64,000 bases of DNA from Arthrobacter sp. ISL-85 (GTDB lineage Bacteria; Actinomycetota; Actinomycetes; Actinomycetales; Micrococcaceae): assembly GCF_018613675.1 (NCBI RefSeq), contig NZ_JAGGPQ010000005.1, forward strand, positions 62,001 to 126,000. The letters are read 5' to 3'. The notes under the pieces were generated by a model that had not been told where the DNA came from, made no database searches, and saw only the letters and a list, made by a program, of their open reading frames with translations. Position 1 is the stretch's first letter, and the number at the start of each line of letters is the position of its first letter. Below, one piece after another: positions 54,874-64,000 of this stretch. The translations under genes were made by a program, and so were the position numbers.

Positions 54874-56114
54874 GCATGACGGACGGCCCCACGCCGCTGC
54901 GGACAGCGGCCGCCGAGCAGGCAGCAGAGGAACGCGAAGCATCATCGAAAGCAGCGGGTAAGAGCGACCTCGGGCAACGTGGGAGGCGCAAGTCGGGGTC
55001 CTTCTCCGACCGTTGGCATGCCCTGTCCCGGCAACAGCAGTGGGCCTTCCTGGTGGTCGTCGTCATACTGGCCTACCTGCTTCCGCTGTTCAACCCGCCC
55101 ATCATCACCACGGAGCCCGGCAACAACTTCGCGCTGGCCTGCTTCGACATGGCCCGGTTCGCGCTCATCGCCGTCGGCCTCAACGTGGTGGTTGGCTACG
55201 CCGGCCTGCTCGACCTGGGCTACGTCGCCTTCTTCGCGGTGGGTTCCTACTGTGCGGCCATGCTGACCAGTCCCGACTCGCCATTCCTGCACATCCCGTA
55301 CCTGTGGACCATCCCGATCGCCATGGCGGTCACGATGTTCTTCGGCGTGGTCCTGGGCGTGCCTACCCTGCGCCTCAGGGGCGATTACCTTGCCATCGTG
55401 ACGCTCGGGTTCGGCGAAATTGTCCGCATCCTGGCAACCATCATTCCGGCCATGAAAGGCCAGGTGGGTTTCCAGAACGTGGGACACCCGCCGGGTACGG
55501 AAGCCGGCGGAACGCCGATCTTCTCCAACTCGAACGGCGTGCCCTGGTACTGGCTGACCCTGACCATCATCATCATCGTCACCCTCCTGGTGGGCAACCT
55601 GGAACGCAGCAGGGTTGGCCGGGCCTGGATCGCCATCCGTGAAGACGAGGACGCCGCCGAAATCATGGGCGTTCCCACGTTCAAATACAAGGTGTGGGCC
55701 TTCGCCATCGGTGCCGCGATCGGCGGCCTTTCCGGCGCTTTGTTCGCCGGGCAGGTGGGGTTCGTCAACAACCAGAAGTTTGACGTCACCACGTCGATCC
55801 TGTTCCTCGCCGCAGTTGTCCTGGGCGGCGCCGGCAACAAGGTAGGCGCCATCCTTGGCGGGGCCTTGGTCAGCTACATCCCGCTGAGATTCACGGCCAT
55901 CGCCGAATACAAGTACCTGATCTTCGGCATTGCCCTGGTGCTGATCATGATCTTCCGTTCCCAGGGACTGCTGCCCGCCCGGCAGCGGCTGTTGGCCTAC
56001 GGCAGGACCGCATTGAACAAAATCACCAGCCGGGACGCGGAACCCAAAGACACGGGCATTCCACCGGCCGGCCCGGAAGGCCGCGTGGCCGGACAGAGAG
56101 GAGCGGAGGCATGA
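54870..56114 (+). CDS. Branched-chain amino acid ABC transporter permease LivM
   Basis: 414 residues. A hydrophilic N-terminus of about 50 residues leads into helices starting [17 protein letters not shown], with [27 protein letters not shown] sequence, [25 protein letters not shown] (ATPase loop) and [29 protein letters not shown] lies before the ATG. Overlaps livG by 4 bases. Confidence 0.92.
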   Translation: MSMTDGPTPLRTAAAEQAAEEREASSKAAGKSDLGQRGRRKSGSFSDRWHALSRQQQWAFLVVVVILAYLLPLFNPPIITTEPGNNFALACFDMARFALIAVGLNVVVGYAGLLDLGYVAFFAVGSYCAAMLTSPDSPFLHIPYLWTIPIAMAVTMFFGVVLGVPTLRLRGDYLAIVTLGFGEIVRILATIIPAMKGQVGFQNVGHPPGTEAGGTPIFSNSNGVPWYWLTLTIIIIVTLLVGNLERSRVGRAWIAIREDEDAAEIMGVPTFKYKVWAFAIGAAIGGLSGALFAGQVGFVNNQKFDVTTSILFLAAVVLGGAGNKVGAILGGALVSYIPLRFTAIAEYKYLIFGIALVLIMIFRSQGLLPARQRLLAYGRTALNKITSRDAEPKDTGIPPAGPEGRVAGQRGAEA

Positions 56115-57091
56115 GCAACGAGGAAACGCGCTCCGGCTCCAGCAGCGTGGAGGCACAGCCGGGACGCGACAGCACGATTGAGGACGGCGGGGCTGGAGGC
56201 AGCGAGGTGGCTCCTGTCGCGCCGGAGCTGGACATGGATGCCCTCGCCGAGGCCGGCGTGGACCAGGAACTGGCCGAGAAGGTGGCACCCGACCGCGATA
56301 TCGCGGTCAAGGTTGGCGACAACATCGTGGAGGTGCAGAACCTGACCATCAAGTTCGGCGGCCTCGTGGCGCTGGACAACGTCAGCTTCAACATCAAGCG
56401 TGGCGAGATCCTGGGGCTCATCGGGCCAAACGGCGCCGGCAAGACCACCTGCTTTAATGCGATGACCGGCGTCTACAAGCCCACCAGCGGGAAAGTGATG
56501 CTGGAGGGCCAGGTCCTGAACGGCATCAAGCAGCACAAAATCACCCGCCTGGGCCTGTCCCGGACGTTCCAGAACATCCGCTTGTTCGGGGAGATGACCG
56601 CCCTTGAGAACGTGGTGGTGGGTTTGGACGCGCGGCACCGGACCAGTGTGGGCGGGGCACTGCTGCGCCTGCCTACCCACACCAGGGAGGAGAAATCGGC
56701 CATCGAGCGGGGCATGGCCCTCCTCGACTTCGTGGGTATCGGCAGCCATGCGCATGTGCTCTCCCGGCAGCTTCCATACGGCTACCAGCGCCGGCTTGAG
56801 ATTGCGCGGGCACTGGCCACTGATCCGAAGGTGCTCTGCCTGGACGAGCCTGCGGCCGGCTTCAACCCCGCCGAAAAAGAGGAACTGATGGCCCTGATCC
56901 GCACCATCAGGGATGAGGGCTATACCGTGCTGCTGATCGAGCACGACATGAAACTGGTGATGGGCGTGACAGACCGGATCGTCGTGCTGGAATTCGGGAA
57001 GAAGATTGCGGACGGACTGCCGCGCGAGATCCGCGAAGACCCGCGCGTAATTGCCGCCTACCTAGGGGAGCCTGAAGATGACGTTGCTTGA
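56111..57091 (+). CDS. Branched-chain amino acid ABC transporter ATP-binding protein LivG
   Basis: 326 residues. An acidic N-terminal extension of about 70 residues precedes the ABC domain, which is longer than in E. coli LivG. Walker [17 protein letters not shown], signature region [19 protein letters not shown] (degenerate, as usual for LivG), Walker [14 protein letters not shown]. The LivG/F C-terminal [13 protein letters not shown] block is present. Overlaps livF by 14 bases. Confidence 0.93.
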   Translation: MSNEETRSGSSSVEAQPGRDSTIEDGGAGGSEVAPVAPELDMDALAEAGVDQELAEKVAPDRDIAVKVGDNIVEVQNLTIKFGGLVALDNVSFNIKRGEILGLIGPNGAGKTTCFNAMTGVYKPTSGKVMLEGQVLNGIKQHKITRLGLSRTFQNIRLFGEMTALENVVVGLDARHRTSVGGALLRLPTHTREEKSAIERGMALLDFVGIGSHAHVLSRQLPYGYQRRLEIARALATDPKVLCLDEPAAGFNPAEKEELMALIRTIRDEGYTVLLIEHDMKLVMGVTDRIVVLEFGKKIADGLPREIREDPRVIAAYLGEPEDDVA

Positions 57092-57791
57092 ACTTAAGGG
57101 AGTGTCCGTCCATTACGGCCGCATCCAGGCCCTGCGGGACATCTCTTTCACCGTCGACGAAGGCGAGGTGGTGGCGCTCATTGGTGCCAACGGTGCCGGC
57201 AAGACCACCACCATGCGGACTATTTCCGGCCTGCTGAACTGCTCCGAAGGCAGCATCACCTTCGGCGGCCAGGACATCACCAAGATGAAGGCCCACATCC
57301 GCGTGGTCCATGGCATCTCCCAGGCCCCTGAAGGGCGCGGTATCTTCCCGGGCATGACCGTCATGGAAAACCTCGACATGGGAACGTTCGGGCGCAAGGA
57401 CAGAACCGGCGTAGGCAGGGACCTGGACCGCGTCTTTGACCTGTTTCCGAGGTTGAAAGAGCGGGAAAAGCAGTACGGAGGAACCATGTCCGGTGGTGAG
57501 CAGCAGATGCTGGCCATTGGGCGGGCCCTCATGTCCAACCCGAAACTTCTGCTGCTGGATGAGCCGTCCATGGGCCTCGCGCCGCAGTTCATCCGCCAGA
57601 TTTTCAGGATCATCAAGGAAATCAACAACCAGGGCACCACGGTCCTGGTGGTGGAGCAGAACGCCAACCAGGCCCTGGCCGGAGCGCACCGCGCCTTCGT
57701 GCTGGAGACCGGGGAGATCACCCACAGCGGCACCGGCAAGCAGCTGCTGGAAGATCCCTCCATCAAAGAGGCCTACCTGGGCGTGGGGTAG
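57078..57791 (+). CDS. Branched-chain amino acid ABC transporter ATP-binding protein LivF
   Basis: 237 residues, the second ATPase of the transporter. Walker A GANGAGKTTTMRTISG, signature MSGGEQQMLAIGRALM, Walker B LLLLDEPSMGLAPQ and switch His in VLVVEQNANQAL region. Normal family length. Followed by a terminator. Confidence 0.94.
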   Translation: MTLLELKGVSVHYGRIQALRDISFTVDEGEVVALIGANGAGKTTTMRTISGLLNCSEGSITFGGQDITKMKAHIRVVHGISQAPEGRGIFPGMTVMENLDMGTFGRKDRTGVGRDLDRVFDLFPRLKEREKQYGGTMSGGEQQMLAIGRALMSNPKLLLLDEPSMGLAPQFIRQIFRIIKEINNQGTTVLVVEQNANQALAGAHRAFVLETGEITHSGTGKQLLEDPSIKEAYLGVG

Positions 57792-57798
57792 TTCATCG

Positions 57799-57859
57799 CA
57801 TGGGGCCCGGTGCCCAACCGGAGGCAACGGTCACGGTTCGGTTGCAACCGGGCCCCATG
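57799..57859 (+). terminator. Terminator-like hairpin after livF
   Basis: Perfect outer stem CATGGGGCCCGGT (57799-57811) / ACCGGGCCCCATG (57847-57859); an inner CAACCG (57815-57820) / CGGTTG (57839-57844) extends it. No clear T-run follows, so its strength is uncertain. Confidence 0.6.
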
Positions 57860-57942
57860 GGAACTTTCGCAACGGCCCCCACGTGGGAATTGGTAGCGTA
57901 ACCAACAGCTCATCACCCACACCCCCATGGAGGAATCCCGCA

Positions 57943-58860
57943 ATGGCACTTGGCGGCAACCCGATCTTCAACGGAAAGAACTTCCGTGGAGCCACCCAGG
58001 CACCGCCTGTCCCGCAGGCTCCCTACGGTGCGCCGTACGGCCAGGCGCCTTACAGCCAGGCACCCTACGGCCGGCAACCGTATGGCCAGCAGGGTTGGGG
58101 CACCCAGCCCCAGAGCATGACCGACGACCAGTTGCGGCAGATGTACAGCCAGCCGTCGGCCGGCCCCGCGGACACCGGCCGGATGACGTTCGACGACGTC
58201 ATCATGAAGACAGCTGCATGCCTCGGTGCCGTGCTGGTGGGAGCGGCCATCACCCTGACGGTCGGCCTGCCGCTGGCTTCCATGCTGATGATCTTCGGAG
58301 CGCTGGGCGGATTCGTCCTGGCCCTGGTCAACACCTTCAAGAAACAGCCCTCGCCGGCACTGATCCTCGCCTATGCAGCTTTGGAAGGACTCTTCCTCGG
58401 CGGCCTGACCCGGATCCTGGACACCCAGTTCCCGGGTGTCGGCCTGCAGGCAGTCATCGGCACACTCTCGGTGTTCGCCGTAACCCTGATCCTCTTCAAG
58501 AGCGGCAAGGTCCGGGCAACGCCCCGCGCCATGCGGTTCTTCATGATCGCCATCATCGGCTACGCCGTGTTCTCCCTGATTAACATGGTGCTGGTCTGGA
58601 CAGGCGCCGTGCAGACGCCATTCGGCCTGCGCACCAGCGTTGAAATCTTCGGCATCCCGCTGGGCGTCTTCATCGGCCTGCTGGCCATCGGCCTGGCCGC
58701 GTTCTCCCTGATCATGGACTTCACCAGCATCGAGGCGGGCGTCCGCAGCGGGGCTCCGCAGCGGTTCTCGTGGACAGCTGCCTTCGGCCTGACCGTCACG
58801 CTGGTCTGGCTGTACGTGGAGATCATCCGCCTGCTGGCCATCCTGCGCGGCGACGATTGA
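57943..58860 (+). CDS. Bax inhibitor-1/YccA family membrane protein
   Basis: 305 residues. Residues about 15-70 are a Pro/Gln/Tyr-rich repeat region (APYGQAPYSQAPYGRQPYGQ), then seven helices, starting AACLGAVLVGAAITLTVGLPL. This subgroup (DUF4282-like YccA) is common in actinobacteria. GGAGGA lies before the ATG; the longer open frame upstream is antisense-type noise. Function unknown; ion leak or stress role in relatives. Confidence 0.9.
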   Translation: MALGGNPIFNGKNFRGATQAPPVPQAPYGAPYGQAPYSQAPYGRQPYGQQGWGTQPQSMTDDQLRQMYSQPSAGPADTGRMTFDDVIMKTAACLGAVLVGAAITLTVGLPLASMLMIFGALGGFVLALVNTFKKQPSPALILAYAALEGLFLGGLTRILDTQFPGVGLQAVIGTLSVFAVTLILFKSGKVRATPRAMRFFMIAIIGYAVFSLINMVLVWTGAVQTPFGLRTSVEIFGIPLGVFIGLLAIGLAAFSLIMDFTSIEAGVRSGAPQRFSWTAAFGLTVTLVWLYVEIIRLLAILRGDD

Positions 58861-58896
58861 GCACGTAGCCGCCGTCCGCCGTCGTAAATGAAACAA

Positions 58897-58929
58897 CCGT
58901 GGGCCCCACCGGACTGGTGGGGCCCACGG
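58897..58929. terminator. Bidirectional terminator between the Bax1-I gene and galK
   Basis: Perfect 14-base-pair stem CCGTGGGCCCCACC (58897-58910) / GGTGGGGCCCACGG (58916-58929) with a five-base loop, between two convergent genes. Confidence 0.85.
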
Positions 58930-58952
58930 CCGTTAAAGGCGAGCGCGCGTGC

Positions 58953-60140
58953 CTAGGAGATACGCATGGCACCTGCGGCAGGGGAGACGGTGAAGATCTC
59001 CGGCGCCGCAAAGCCGGCGTCGGCAAATGCCTTGGCGACGCCGTCACGCACCTTCTGCACTGAATCCACGGGCGTCAGTGCTATTGCCGCGCCGCCAAAC
59101 CCCCCGCCCGTCATCCGCGCGCCAATGGCCCCATGGGCCCGCGAAGTCTCCACCGCCAGGTCCAGTTCAGGGCATGAGATTTCGAAATCGTCGCGCATGG
59201 AGGCATGGCTGGCGTCCAGCAGGGGACCGATTGCACTGGGCCCCGGGCCACCCAGCAACTCCACGGTCTGGAGCACCCGGCTGTTCTCGGTGACCACGTG
59301 CCGCGCCCGACGGAAGGTCACCTCGTCCAGCAGCCCACTGGCCTCCTCAAGGTCCGCCACCTCCAGGTCCCGCAGAGCCTTCACCCCCATGACCTCCGCG
59401 CCCAGCTCGCAGGATGCCCGGCGCGAGGCGTAGCCGCCGTCTGCGTGCGAGTGGGACACCTTGGTGTCGATCACCAGGAGCACCAGGCCGGCCGGTTCGG
59501 TCTCAAACGGGACCAGGCGTACGGCCTGGTCCCGGCAGTCCAGGAATACGGCGTGCCCTTTTGAACCGCGCAGGGAGGCCGACTGGTCCATAATCCCAGT
59601 GGGCGCCCCGACGAAGTCGTTTTCCGCCCGCTGGGTTGCCAGCACCATGTCCTGTGCCTCCAGCCGGGCGCCCGTGACGTCGTTCAGCGCGGTGATGACA
59701 GCGCATTCGATGGCGTGCGACGACGACAGGCCGGCGCCGAGCGGAACGTTCGAGTCAAGGAGCAGGTCCAGTCCGGGGACGTCGATGCCCCGGTCCCTGA
59801 GGGCCCACATGACGCCCAGGGGGTACTTGGTCCAGCCTTTGGCCTTCCCGGGCTGCAGCGAGTCCAGCGTGGTGGTGACCACGCCCTGGTCGCCATAGGT
59901 GGACAACAGCCGTACGGTGGCGTCCTGCCTGACGGCGACGGCCACCCGGGCAGTGCGGTCGATGGCGAAGGGCAGGACGAAGCCTTCGTTGTAATCCGTG
60001 TGTTCGCCGATCAGGTTCACCCGCCCGGGCGCCTGCCATACGCCGTCGGGGGCGGCGCCGAACTCCTGCTCAAAGCGGGCGCTGAGATCCTGCGGCGCGT
60101 CCGCTGCGGCCCCGTTGTGGTCCTGGTTCCGGGTGTTCAT
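58953..60140 (-). CDS. galK: Galactokinase
   Basis: 395 residues. Phosphorylates galactose with ATP. Signature GRVNLIGEHTDYNEGFVLPFAID, the phosphate loop LGAGLSSSHAIECAVI, and the C-terminal GARMTGGGFGGAAIAL are all present. Starts inside the galT stop region (4-base overlap), so the two are one operon. galE is not in the window. Confidence 0.96.
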   Translation of the reverse strand: MNTRNQDHNGAAADAPQDLSARFEQEFGAAPDGVWQAPGRVNLIGEHTDYNEGFVLPFAIDRTARVAVAVRQDATVRLLSTYGDQGVVTTTLDSLQPGKAKGWTKYPLGVMWALRDRGIDVPGLDLLLDSNVPLGAGLSSSHAIECAVITALNDVTGARLEAQDMVLATQRAENDFVGAPTGIMDQSASLRGSKGHAVFLDCRDQAVRLVPFETEPAGLVLLVIDTKVSHSHADGGYASRRASCELGAEVMGVKALRDLEVADLEEASGLLDEVTFRRARHVVTENSRVLQTVELLGGPGPSAIGPLLDASHASMRDDFEISCPELDLAVETSRAHGAIGARMTGGGFGGAAIALTPVDSVQKVRDGVAKAFADAGFAAPEIFTVSPAAGAMRIS

Positions 60141-61294
60141 GCGGATGCTCCTTCCGGGGTGGCGGCCAGGGCGTCAGCAGGCGTGGACGACGGCGGGACG
60201 GCAACATTGCGCAGCCGTTCCGCCACGCTTTCGGGCGTGGTGTCGTTGATGAAAGCGCCCATCGCTGCCTCCGACCCGGCCAGGTACTTCAGCTTATCGG
60301 CTGCCCTGCGGGGGGAGGTCAGCTGGAGGTGGAGGTAGCCCGCCGGCCGCAGGACGTCATCCAGCGGTGCCTGGTGCCAGGCGGAGATATAGGGCGTTGG
60401 CGTGGGGTACAGGGAGTCAACCCGCTTGAGCAGGTCCAGGTAGACATGTGCCAGCTCATCCTTTTCCTCCCCTCCCAAGTGGGCGAGGTCGGGGACCTGG
60501 CGGTGCGGGACCAGATGGATTTCCAGGGGCCACCGGGCTGCGAAGGGCACGTAGGCGCTGAAGTGCTTTCCTTCCAGCACCATCCTGCTGCCGTCCTCCC
60601 GCTCAGCGCGCAGCAGCGAACCCGTCAGGGTATTCCTGCCGTCCTTCGCGTCGTAATACTTCCGGGCCGCCGCACCCAGGACGTCGGCGCGCGGCGTGAC
60701 GTAGGGGTAGGCATAGATTTGCCCGTGCGGATGGTGCAGTGTCACTCCGATGTCAGCGCCGCGGTTTTCGAACGGGAAGACCTGCTTAACGCCCGCCATG
60801 GCGCTGAGGGCAGCGGTGCGCTGCGACCACGCTTCAATCACGGTCCGGGACCGCTCCTGGCTTAGCCCGCTGAAGGATCCGGTGTGCTCCGGGGTGAAGG
60901 ACACCACCTCGCAGCGGCCGTACGCCGGGCCCTTCGTTCCCCAGGCGGCATCTTCAGGGACCGTTCCCAGCGCAGGCCCCAGGGAGGGAAACCGGTTTTC
61001 GAAGACCACCACGTCGTAGTCGGCAGCGGGAATCTCGGAAGCATTGCCCGGGGTGGTGGGACAGATGGGGCACTGGTCCGCCGGCGGCAGGTGGGTGCGG
61101 GCCTGCCGGTGTGCGGCTACGGCGACCCATTCGTCCGTCAGCGCATCGAAGCGGACCTCGCCGGGTTCCCCCCGTGGTGGGAGCCCGCGGTGGTCAGTGG
61201 TGAGGTGCCCTTCGCGCGAGGTCCTGGTGCCGGCATCGTCGAAGTAGATCAGCTCCCGGCCGTCGGAGAGTCTGGTGCTGGTAATCCCTGTCAT
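60137..61294 (-). CDS. galT: Galactose-1-phosphate uridylyltransferase
   Basis: 385 residues from ATG 61294; the open frame to 61435 overlaps the epimerase promoter region. Exchanges galactose-1-phosphate with UDP-glucose. The active-site block GVTLHHPHGQIYAYPYVTP supplies the catalytic His, and CPICPTTPGNASEIP holds a zinc-type Cys pair. HPLTGSLLRAE and HLVPHRQVPDLAHL match the family. Confidence 0.95.
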   Translation of the reverse strand: MTGITSTRLSDGRELIYFDDAGTRTSREGHLTTDHRGLPPRGEPGEVRFDALTDEWVAVAAHRQARTHLPPADQCPICPTTPGNASEIPAADYDVVVFENRFPSLGPALGTVPEDAAWGTKGPAYGRCEVVSFTPEHTGSFSGLSQERSRTVIEAWSQRTAALSAMAGVKQVFPFENRGADIGVTLHHPHGQIYAYPYVTPRADVLGAAARKYYDAKDGRNTLTGSLLRAEREDGSRMVLEGKHFSAYVPFAARWPLEIHLVPHRQVPDLAHLGGEEKDELAHVYLDLLKRVDSLYPTPTPYISAWHQAPLDDVLRPAGYLHLQLTSPRRAADKLKYLAGSEAAMGAFINDTTPESVAERLRNVAVPPSSTPADALAATPEGASA

Positions 61295-61316
61295 GCAAAA
61301 AGTCTGACACAAGCGA

Positions 61317-61336
61317 TCAAAAAAGAATAGTTTTGA
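61317..61336. promoter_or_regulatory. AT-rich inverted repeat in the divergent galT / epimerase gap
   Basis: TCAAAA-AAGAATAG-TTTTGA is an inverted repeat in a short AT-rich stretch, 23 to 42 bases before galT. It may be the operator of a sugar regulator for both genes; no regulator gene is adjacent. Confidence 0.5.
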
Positions 61337-61395
61337 ACAAAAAGCAACAGGAATTGGGATGGAGGTGTGAGGCCGCACGTTGTACGGTAATTTCC

Positions 61396-62358
61396 ATGAC
61401 TGCCTCTTCCGAACAGGGAACTTCTGCCGTTGCATCCACCCGGTCCTGCGCCACCGGCCGGCAATACGAACTTCGCCGGGGAGATGCCGTGGCCGTGGTG
61501 ACCGAGCTCGCCGCCGGACTCCGCTTGTTCAGCCGGGGCGGAATCCTGCTGACCGAGACGTACGGCGATGACGAGATCTCTCCGGGCGGTGCGGGGATCA
61601 CGCTGGCACCCTGGGCCAACAGGGTAGAGGGCGGGCAATGGTTCCTTGACGGCAGGAAGCAGCAACTGGACATCACCGAAGTGTCCCGCAACAATGCCAG
61701 CCACGGCCTGCTCCGAAACACAGGTTATGCTCCGGCGGGGGAAGCCCCGCATGCTGTGGCGCTGGAGGCCACCGTCTTTCCGCAGCACGGCTACCCTTTC
61801 CTGGTGCGGCACCGGGTGGAATACCAGCTTTCGGAGGACCTCGGCCTGCGTGTCCGGCAGACCCTTACCAACGAGGGCACGGCGGCCGCACCCTTCGTCC
61901 TGGGTGCGCACCCCTACCTGCGGGTTGGTGACGCCCCGGTGGAGGAACTGCAGCTGACGGTAGCCGCCGACACCCGGCTGGTCACCGATGAACGCTTGAT
62001 TCCGCGCAGTTCGGCCCCTGTTGACGGGGATGTTGACTTCCGTTCCGGCCGGCACGTCGCTGGCCTGGCAGTGGATGTTGCCCTGACAGACCTCCGCTTT
62101 GAGGGCGGGGTGGCAAGGCATACCCTTTTAGCGGGCGACGGCAGCACCGTGTCGCTCTGGCAGGACGAGTCCTGCCAGTTCGTCCACATCTACGTGAGCA
62201 CGGTGTATCCGGGCCGGACCCGGGCAATAGCCGTGGAGCCGATGACTGGTCCGGCCAATGCCTTTAACTCCGGTGACGGTCTCCGCTGGCTGCCTGCCGG
62301 TGAGTCTTTCAGCATGGAATGGGGCATCGACTACACGCCCCGCACGGTGGCGCAGTAG
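61396..62358 (+). CDS. Aldose 1-epimerase family protein
   Basis: 320 residues. Interconverts alpha and beta anomers of hexoses; the galactose genes next door fit. Family blocks: TLAPWANRVEGGQW, NASHGLLRNTGY (His), LGAHPYLRVGD (His), and EPMTGPANAFNSGDGLRWLPAG (Glu). The ATG at 61396 is 15 bases past TGTACGG with no clear ribosome-binding site; an earlier in-frame ATG at 61333 would fall in the AT-rich region. Confidence 0.93.
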   Translation: MTASSEQGTSAVASTRSCATGRQYELRRGDAVAVVTELAAGLRLFSRGGILLTETYGDDEISPGGAGITLAPWANRVEGGQWFLDGRKQQLDITEVSRNNASHGLLRNTGYAPAGEAPHAVALEATVFPQHGYPFLVRHRVEYQLSEDLGLRVRQTLTNEGTAAAPFVLGAHPYLRVGDAPVEELQLTVAADTRLVTDERLIPRSSAPVDGDVDFRSGRHVAGLAVDVALTDLRFEGGVARHTLLAGDGSTVSLWQDESCQFVHIYVSTVYPGRTRAIAVEPMTGPANAFNSGDGLRWLPAGESFSMEWGIDYTPRTVAQ

Positions 62359-62394
62359 TTTGCGTTGGGCCACTGCTGGGGAAGTATGGGCATT

Positions 62395-63741
62395 ATGACG
62401 CCAAAAGAGGACGACGTTACCCTTGCCCATCCAGCGCCGGCCCACCCAGCTCCCGCGCCGGCACCCGCCGCGGCAGCGCCGTTGCGGGTCCTGACTGACC
62501 GCGAACTCGACAAGGACATCCCGTACGGTATCCGCATCGCGGCCTCCTGGTCGTGGCGGCTGGGCCTGATCCTCCTGATGGCGGGGGCGCTGGTCTGGCT
62601 GCTGAGCCACGTCACCCTCCTGATTATCCCGATCATGGTGGCAGCCCTCCTCGCTGGACTCCTCAGTCCGGTCACGGCCTGGTTGAAGCGGCGTGGTCTG
62701 CCGGCAGGCCTGGCCGTCGCCGTGACAGTCCTCGGCTTCATCGGCGTCATCGCCGGTGCGGTGGCCCTGGTGGGCAGGCAACTGGCGGTCGGTTTCGGTG
62801 AACTCTATTCCCAGGCGCTCGAGGGCGTCCGGCAGGTCCAGGACTGGCTGTCCGCGGGCCCCCTGCACCTGACGGCCACCCAGATCGACCAGTACATCAA
62901 GGAAGCCACCGACGCGCTGCAGAACAACAGCAGCAGCATCGTCAGCGGCGCCCTGTCCTTCGGAAGCACCGCCGGACACTTCGCCGCCGGTTTGCTCCTC
63001 TCGCTGTTCATCCTCATCTTCTTCCTCCTGGAGGGGGACCGGATCTGGGCCTTCCTGGTCAGGATGCTTCCCCGCAAAGCCCGGGCCGCCACGTTCGGCG
63101 CCGGCCACAAGGGCTGGGCGTCCATGGTCAGCTATGCGCGCATCCAGATGTTCGTTGCGGCCGTCGACGCCCTGGGCATCGGGGTAGGCGCCGCGATCAT
63201 CGGTGTTCCGCTGGCCCTTCCCCTGGGCGTGCTGGTCTTCCTCGGTTCCTTTATTCCGGTGGTGGGTGCCCTGTTGACGGGCGTCGTAGCCGTCCTGTTG
63301 GCCTTGGTGGCCAACGGCCCCGTCAACGCCCTGATCATGCTGGCAATCGTCCTGCTGGTCCAGCAGCTGGAGGGCCACATCCTGCAGCCCCTGGTCATGG
63401 GCAAGGCGGTGTCACTCCACCCGGTGGCAGTGATCCTCAGCGTTGCGGCGGGCTCCTATCTTGCCGGCATCCCTGGAGCGCTGTTCTCCGTACCGATCCT
63501 GGCCGTAGCAAACTCGGCCGTTCGCTACATTGCCGCAAGAACGTGGGAACATGAACAGGTGCCGGTAATTGCCGGGCAGCCCATCACAGCCGGAGTGGGC
63601 GGGGACAACACCGTCGAGGACGTTGAGCCGCCGTCTGCATCCGACGCGGGGAGCGGCCCGGTGGCCGGCACTTCATCCGAACACCGTGATGCCCGTACCG
63701 CCTCTCCGGAGGGCGCCGGGGCAGAACCCAGAGGAGAGTAG
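62395..63741 (+). CDS. AI-2E/PerM-family transporter
   Basis: About 448 residues. Pro/Ala-rich N-terminus, then about eight helices: LGLILLMAGALVWLLSHVTLLIIPIMVAALLAGLLSP first, and GVPLALPLGVLVFLGSFIPVVGALLTG plus LEGHILQPLVMGKAVSLHPVAVILSV later, which are the family marks. The last ~65 residues are hydrophilic and acidic. Start: ATG 62395 has GGGGAAG 10 bases upstream; ATG 62386 and TTG 62365 are in frame. Substrates in this family vary and are often unknown. Confidence 0.9.
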   Translation: MTPKEDDVTLAHPAPAHPAPAPAPAAAAPLRVLTDRELDKDIPYGIRIAASWSWRLGLILLMAGALVWLLSHVTLLIIPIMVAALLAGLLSPVTAWLKRRGLPAGLAVAVTVLGFIGVIAGAVALVGRQLAVGFGELYSQALEGVRQVQDWLSAGPLHLTATQIDQYIKEATDALQNNSSSIVSGALSFGSTAGHFAAGLLLSLFILIFFLLEGDRIWAFLVRMLPRKARAATFGAGHKGWASMVSYARIQMFVAAVDALGIGVGAAIIGVPLALPLGVLVFLGSFIPVVGALLTGVVAVLLALVANGPVNALIMLAIVLLVQQLEGHILQPLVMGKAVSLHPVAVILSVAAGSYLAGIPGALFSVPILAVANSAVRYIAARTWEHEQVPVIAGQPITAGVGGDNTVEDVEPPSASDAGSGPVAGTSSEHRDARTASPEGAGAEPRGE

Positions 63742-63744
63742 TCC

Positions 63745-64000
63745 GTGAAGATCCTTGAAACCCTTCCCGTCACACTGGACGATGTCCTTGAGGCGCAGAA
63801 GCTGCTTGACGGGATCATTACGCGGACCCCTGTGGAGTCGTCGCGGGCGCTGGGCGGCATGGTGGGCGGCGAGGTTTTCTTCAAATGCGAAAACCTGCAG
63901 CGCGCCGGCTCGTTCAAGGTACGTGGCGCCTACGTCCGCATGGCGCGGCTCTCCCCGGAAGAGAAAAAACGGGGAGTGGTGGCGGCCTCGGCCGGCAACC
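63745..64000 (+). CDS. ilvA: Threonine ammonia-lyase (5' part; continues past the window)
   Basis: First 85 residues only. GTG start with GAGGAGA upstream, 3 bases after the previous stop. The PLP-binding lysine motif FKCENLQRAGSFKVRGAYVRMARLS is present and the region ends at AASAGN, the next conserved block. Serine/threonine dehydratase family; biosynthetic versus catabolic type cannot be told without the C-terminus. Confidence 0.88.
   Translation, partial: MKILETLPVTLDDVLEAQKLLDGIITRTPVESSRALGGMVGGEVFFKCENLQRAGSFKVRGAYVRMARLSPEEKKRGVVAASAGN

Overview
The window is high-GC actinobacterial chromosome. Gene content, frequent GTG/TTG starts, ATGA stop-start overlaps and TAGGCT-like -10 boxes suggest the Arthrobacter/Pseudarthrobacter group (Micrococcaceae); this is inference from gene families, as no rRNA is present. 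It carries about 56 protein genes, one tRNA, one riboswitch and many hairpin terminators. I see no phage, insertion sequence, CRISPR array or defence island.

Layout. 1-0.9 kb: 5' part of a MacB/FtsX-type permease. 1.0-6.4 kb: a monosaccharide ABC importer (chvE, mmsB, mmsA) and its ROK regulator, with the same 22-bp motif in front of both transcription units. 6.7-12.6 kb: a lysine-oxidation locus (davA amidase, PucR regulator, APC permease, davB lysine 2-monooxygenase). 12.6-16.5 kb: gamma-carbonic-anhydrase-like protein and a one-carbon block (purU divergent from glyA-folD, with a ZTP riboswitch before glyA). 16.7-20.9 kb: small membrane protein, exonuclease III, trpS, 2H phosphoesterase, YihY-type membrane protein. 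20.9-24.8 kb: an uncharacterised six-hairpin glycosidase divergent from an orphan sugar-binding lipoprotein. 24.8-29.3 kb: alpha/beta hydrolase and sdhCDAB. 29.6-32.0 kb: sugar-phosphate nucleotidyltransferase and M20 amidohydrolase. 32.1-34.1 kb: ohrR-ohr-oxidoreductase peroxide module. 34.3-45.3 kb: nucleoside uptake and salvage (BMP lipoprotein, ATPase, two permeases, cdd, deoA, two DedA proteins, add, mazG). 45.4-52.0 kb: eno, FtsB-like protein, DUF501, Ppx/GppA, mycosin-like protease, type II NADH dehydrogenase. 52.1-57.8 kb: tRNA with UAA anticodon and a branched-chain amino acid ABC transporter. 57.9-64 kb: Bax1-I protein, galTK, aldose 1-epimerase, AI-2E/PerM protein and the start of threonine ammonia-lyase.

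Most of the window is conserved housekeeping and nutrient-uptake DNA. The points most worth a second look are the shared ROK operator, the DavA/DavB lysine route under a PucR regulator, the ZTP riboswitch on glyA-folD, two binding-protein genes each followed by a strong terminator before their permease genes, two CRP/GlxR-like boxes, the type-I-shaped tRNA with anticodon UAA, and the glycosidase paired with an orphan binding protein. I found no strong evidence for a wholly new system; the glycosidase locus is the least explained by known families.
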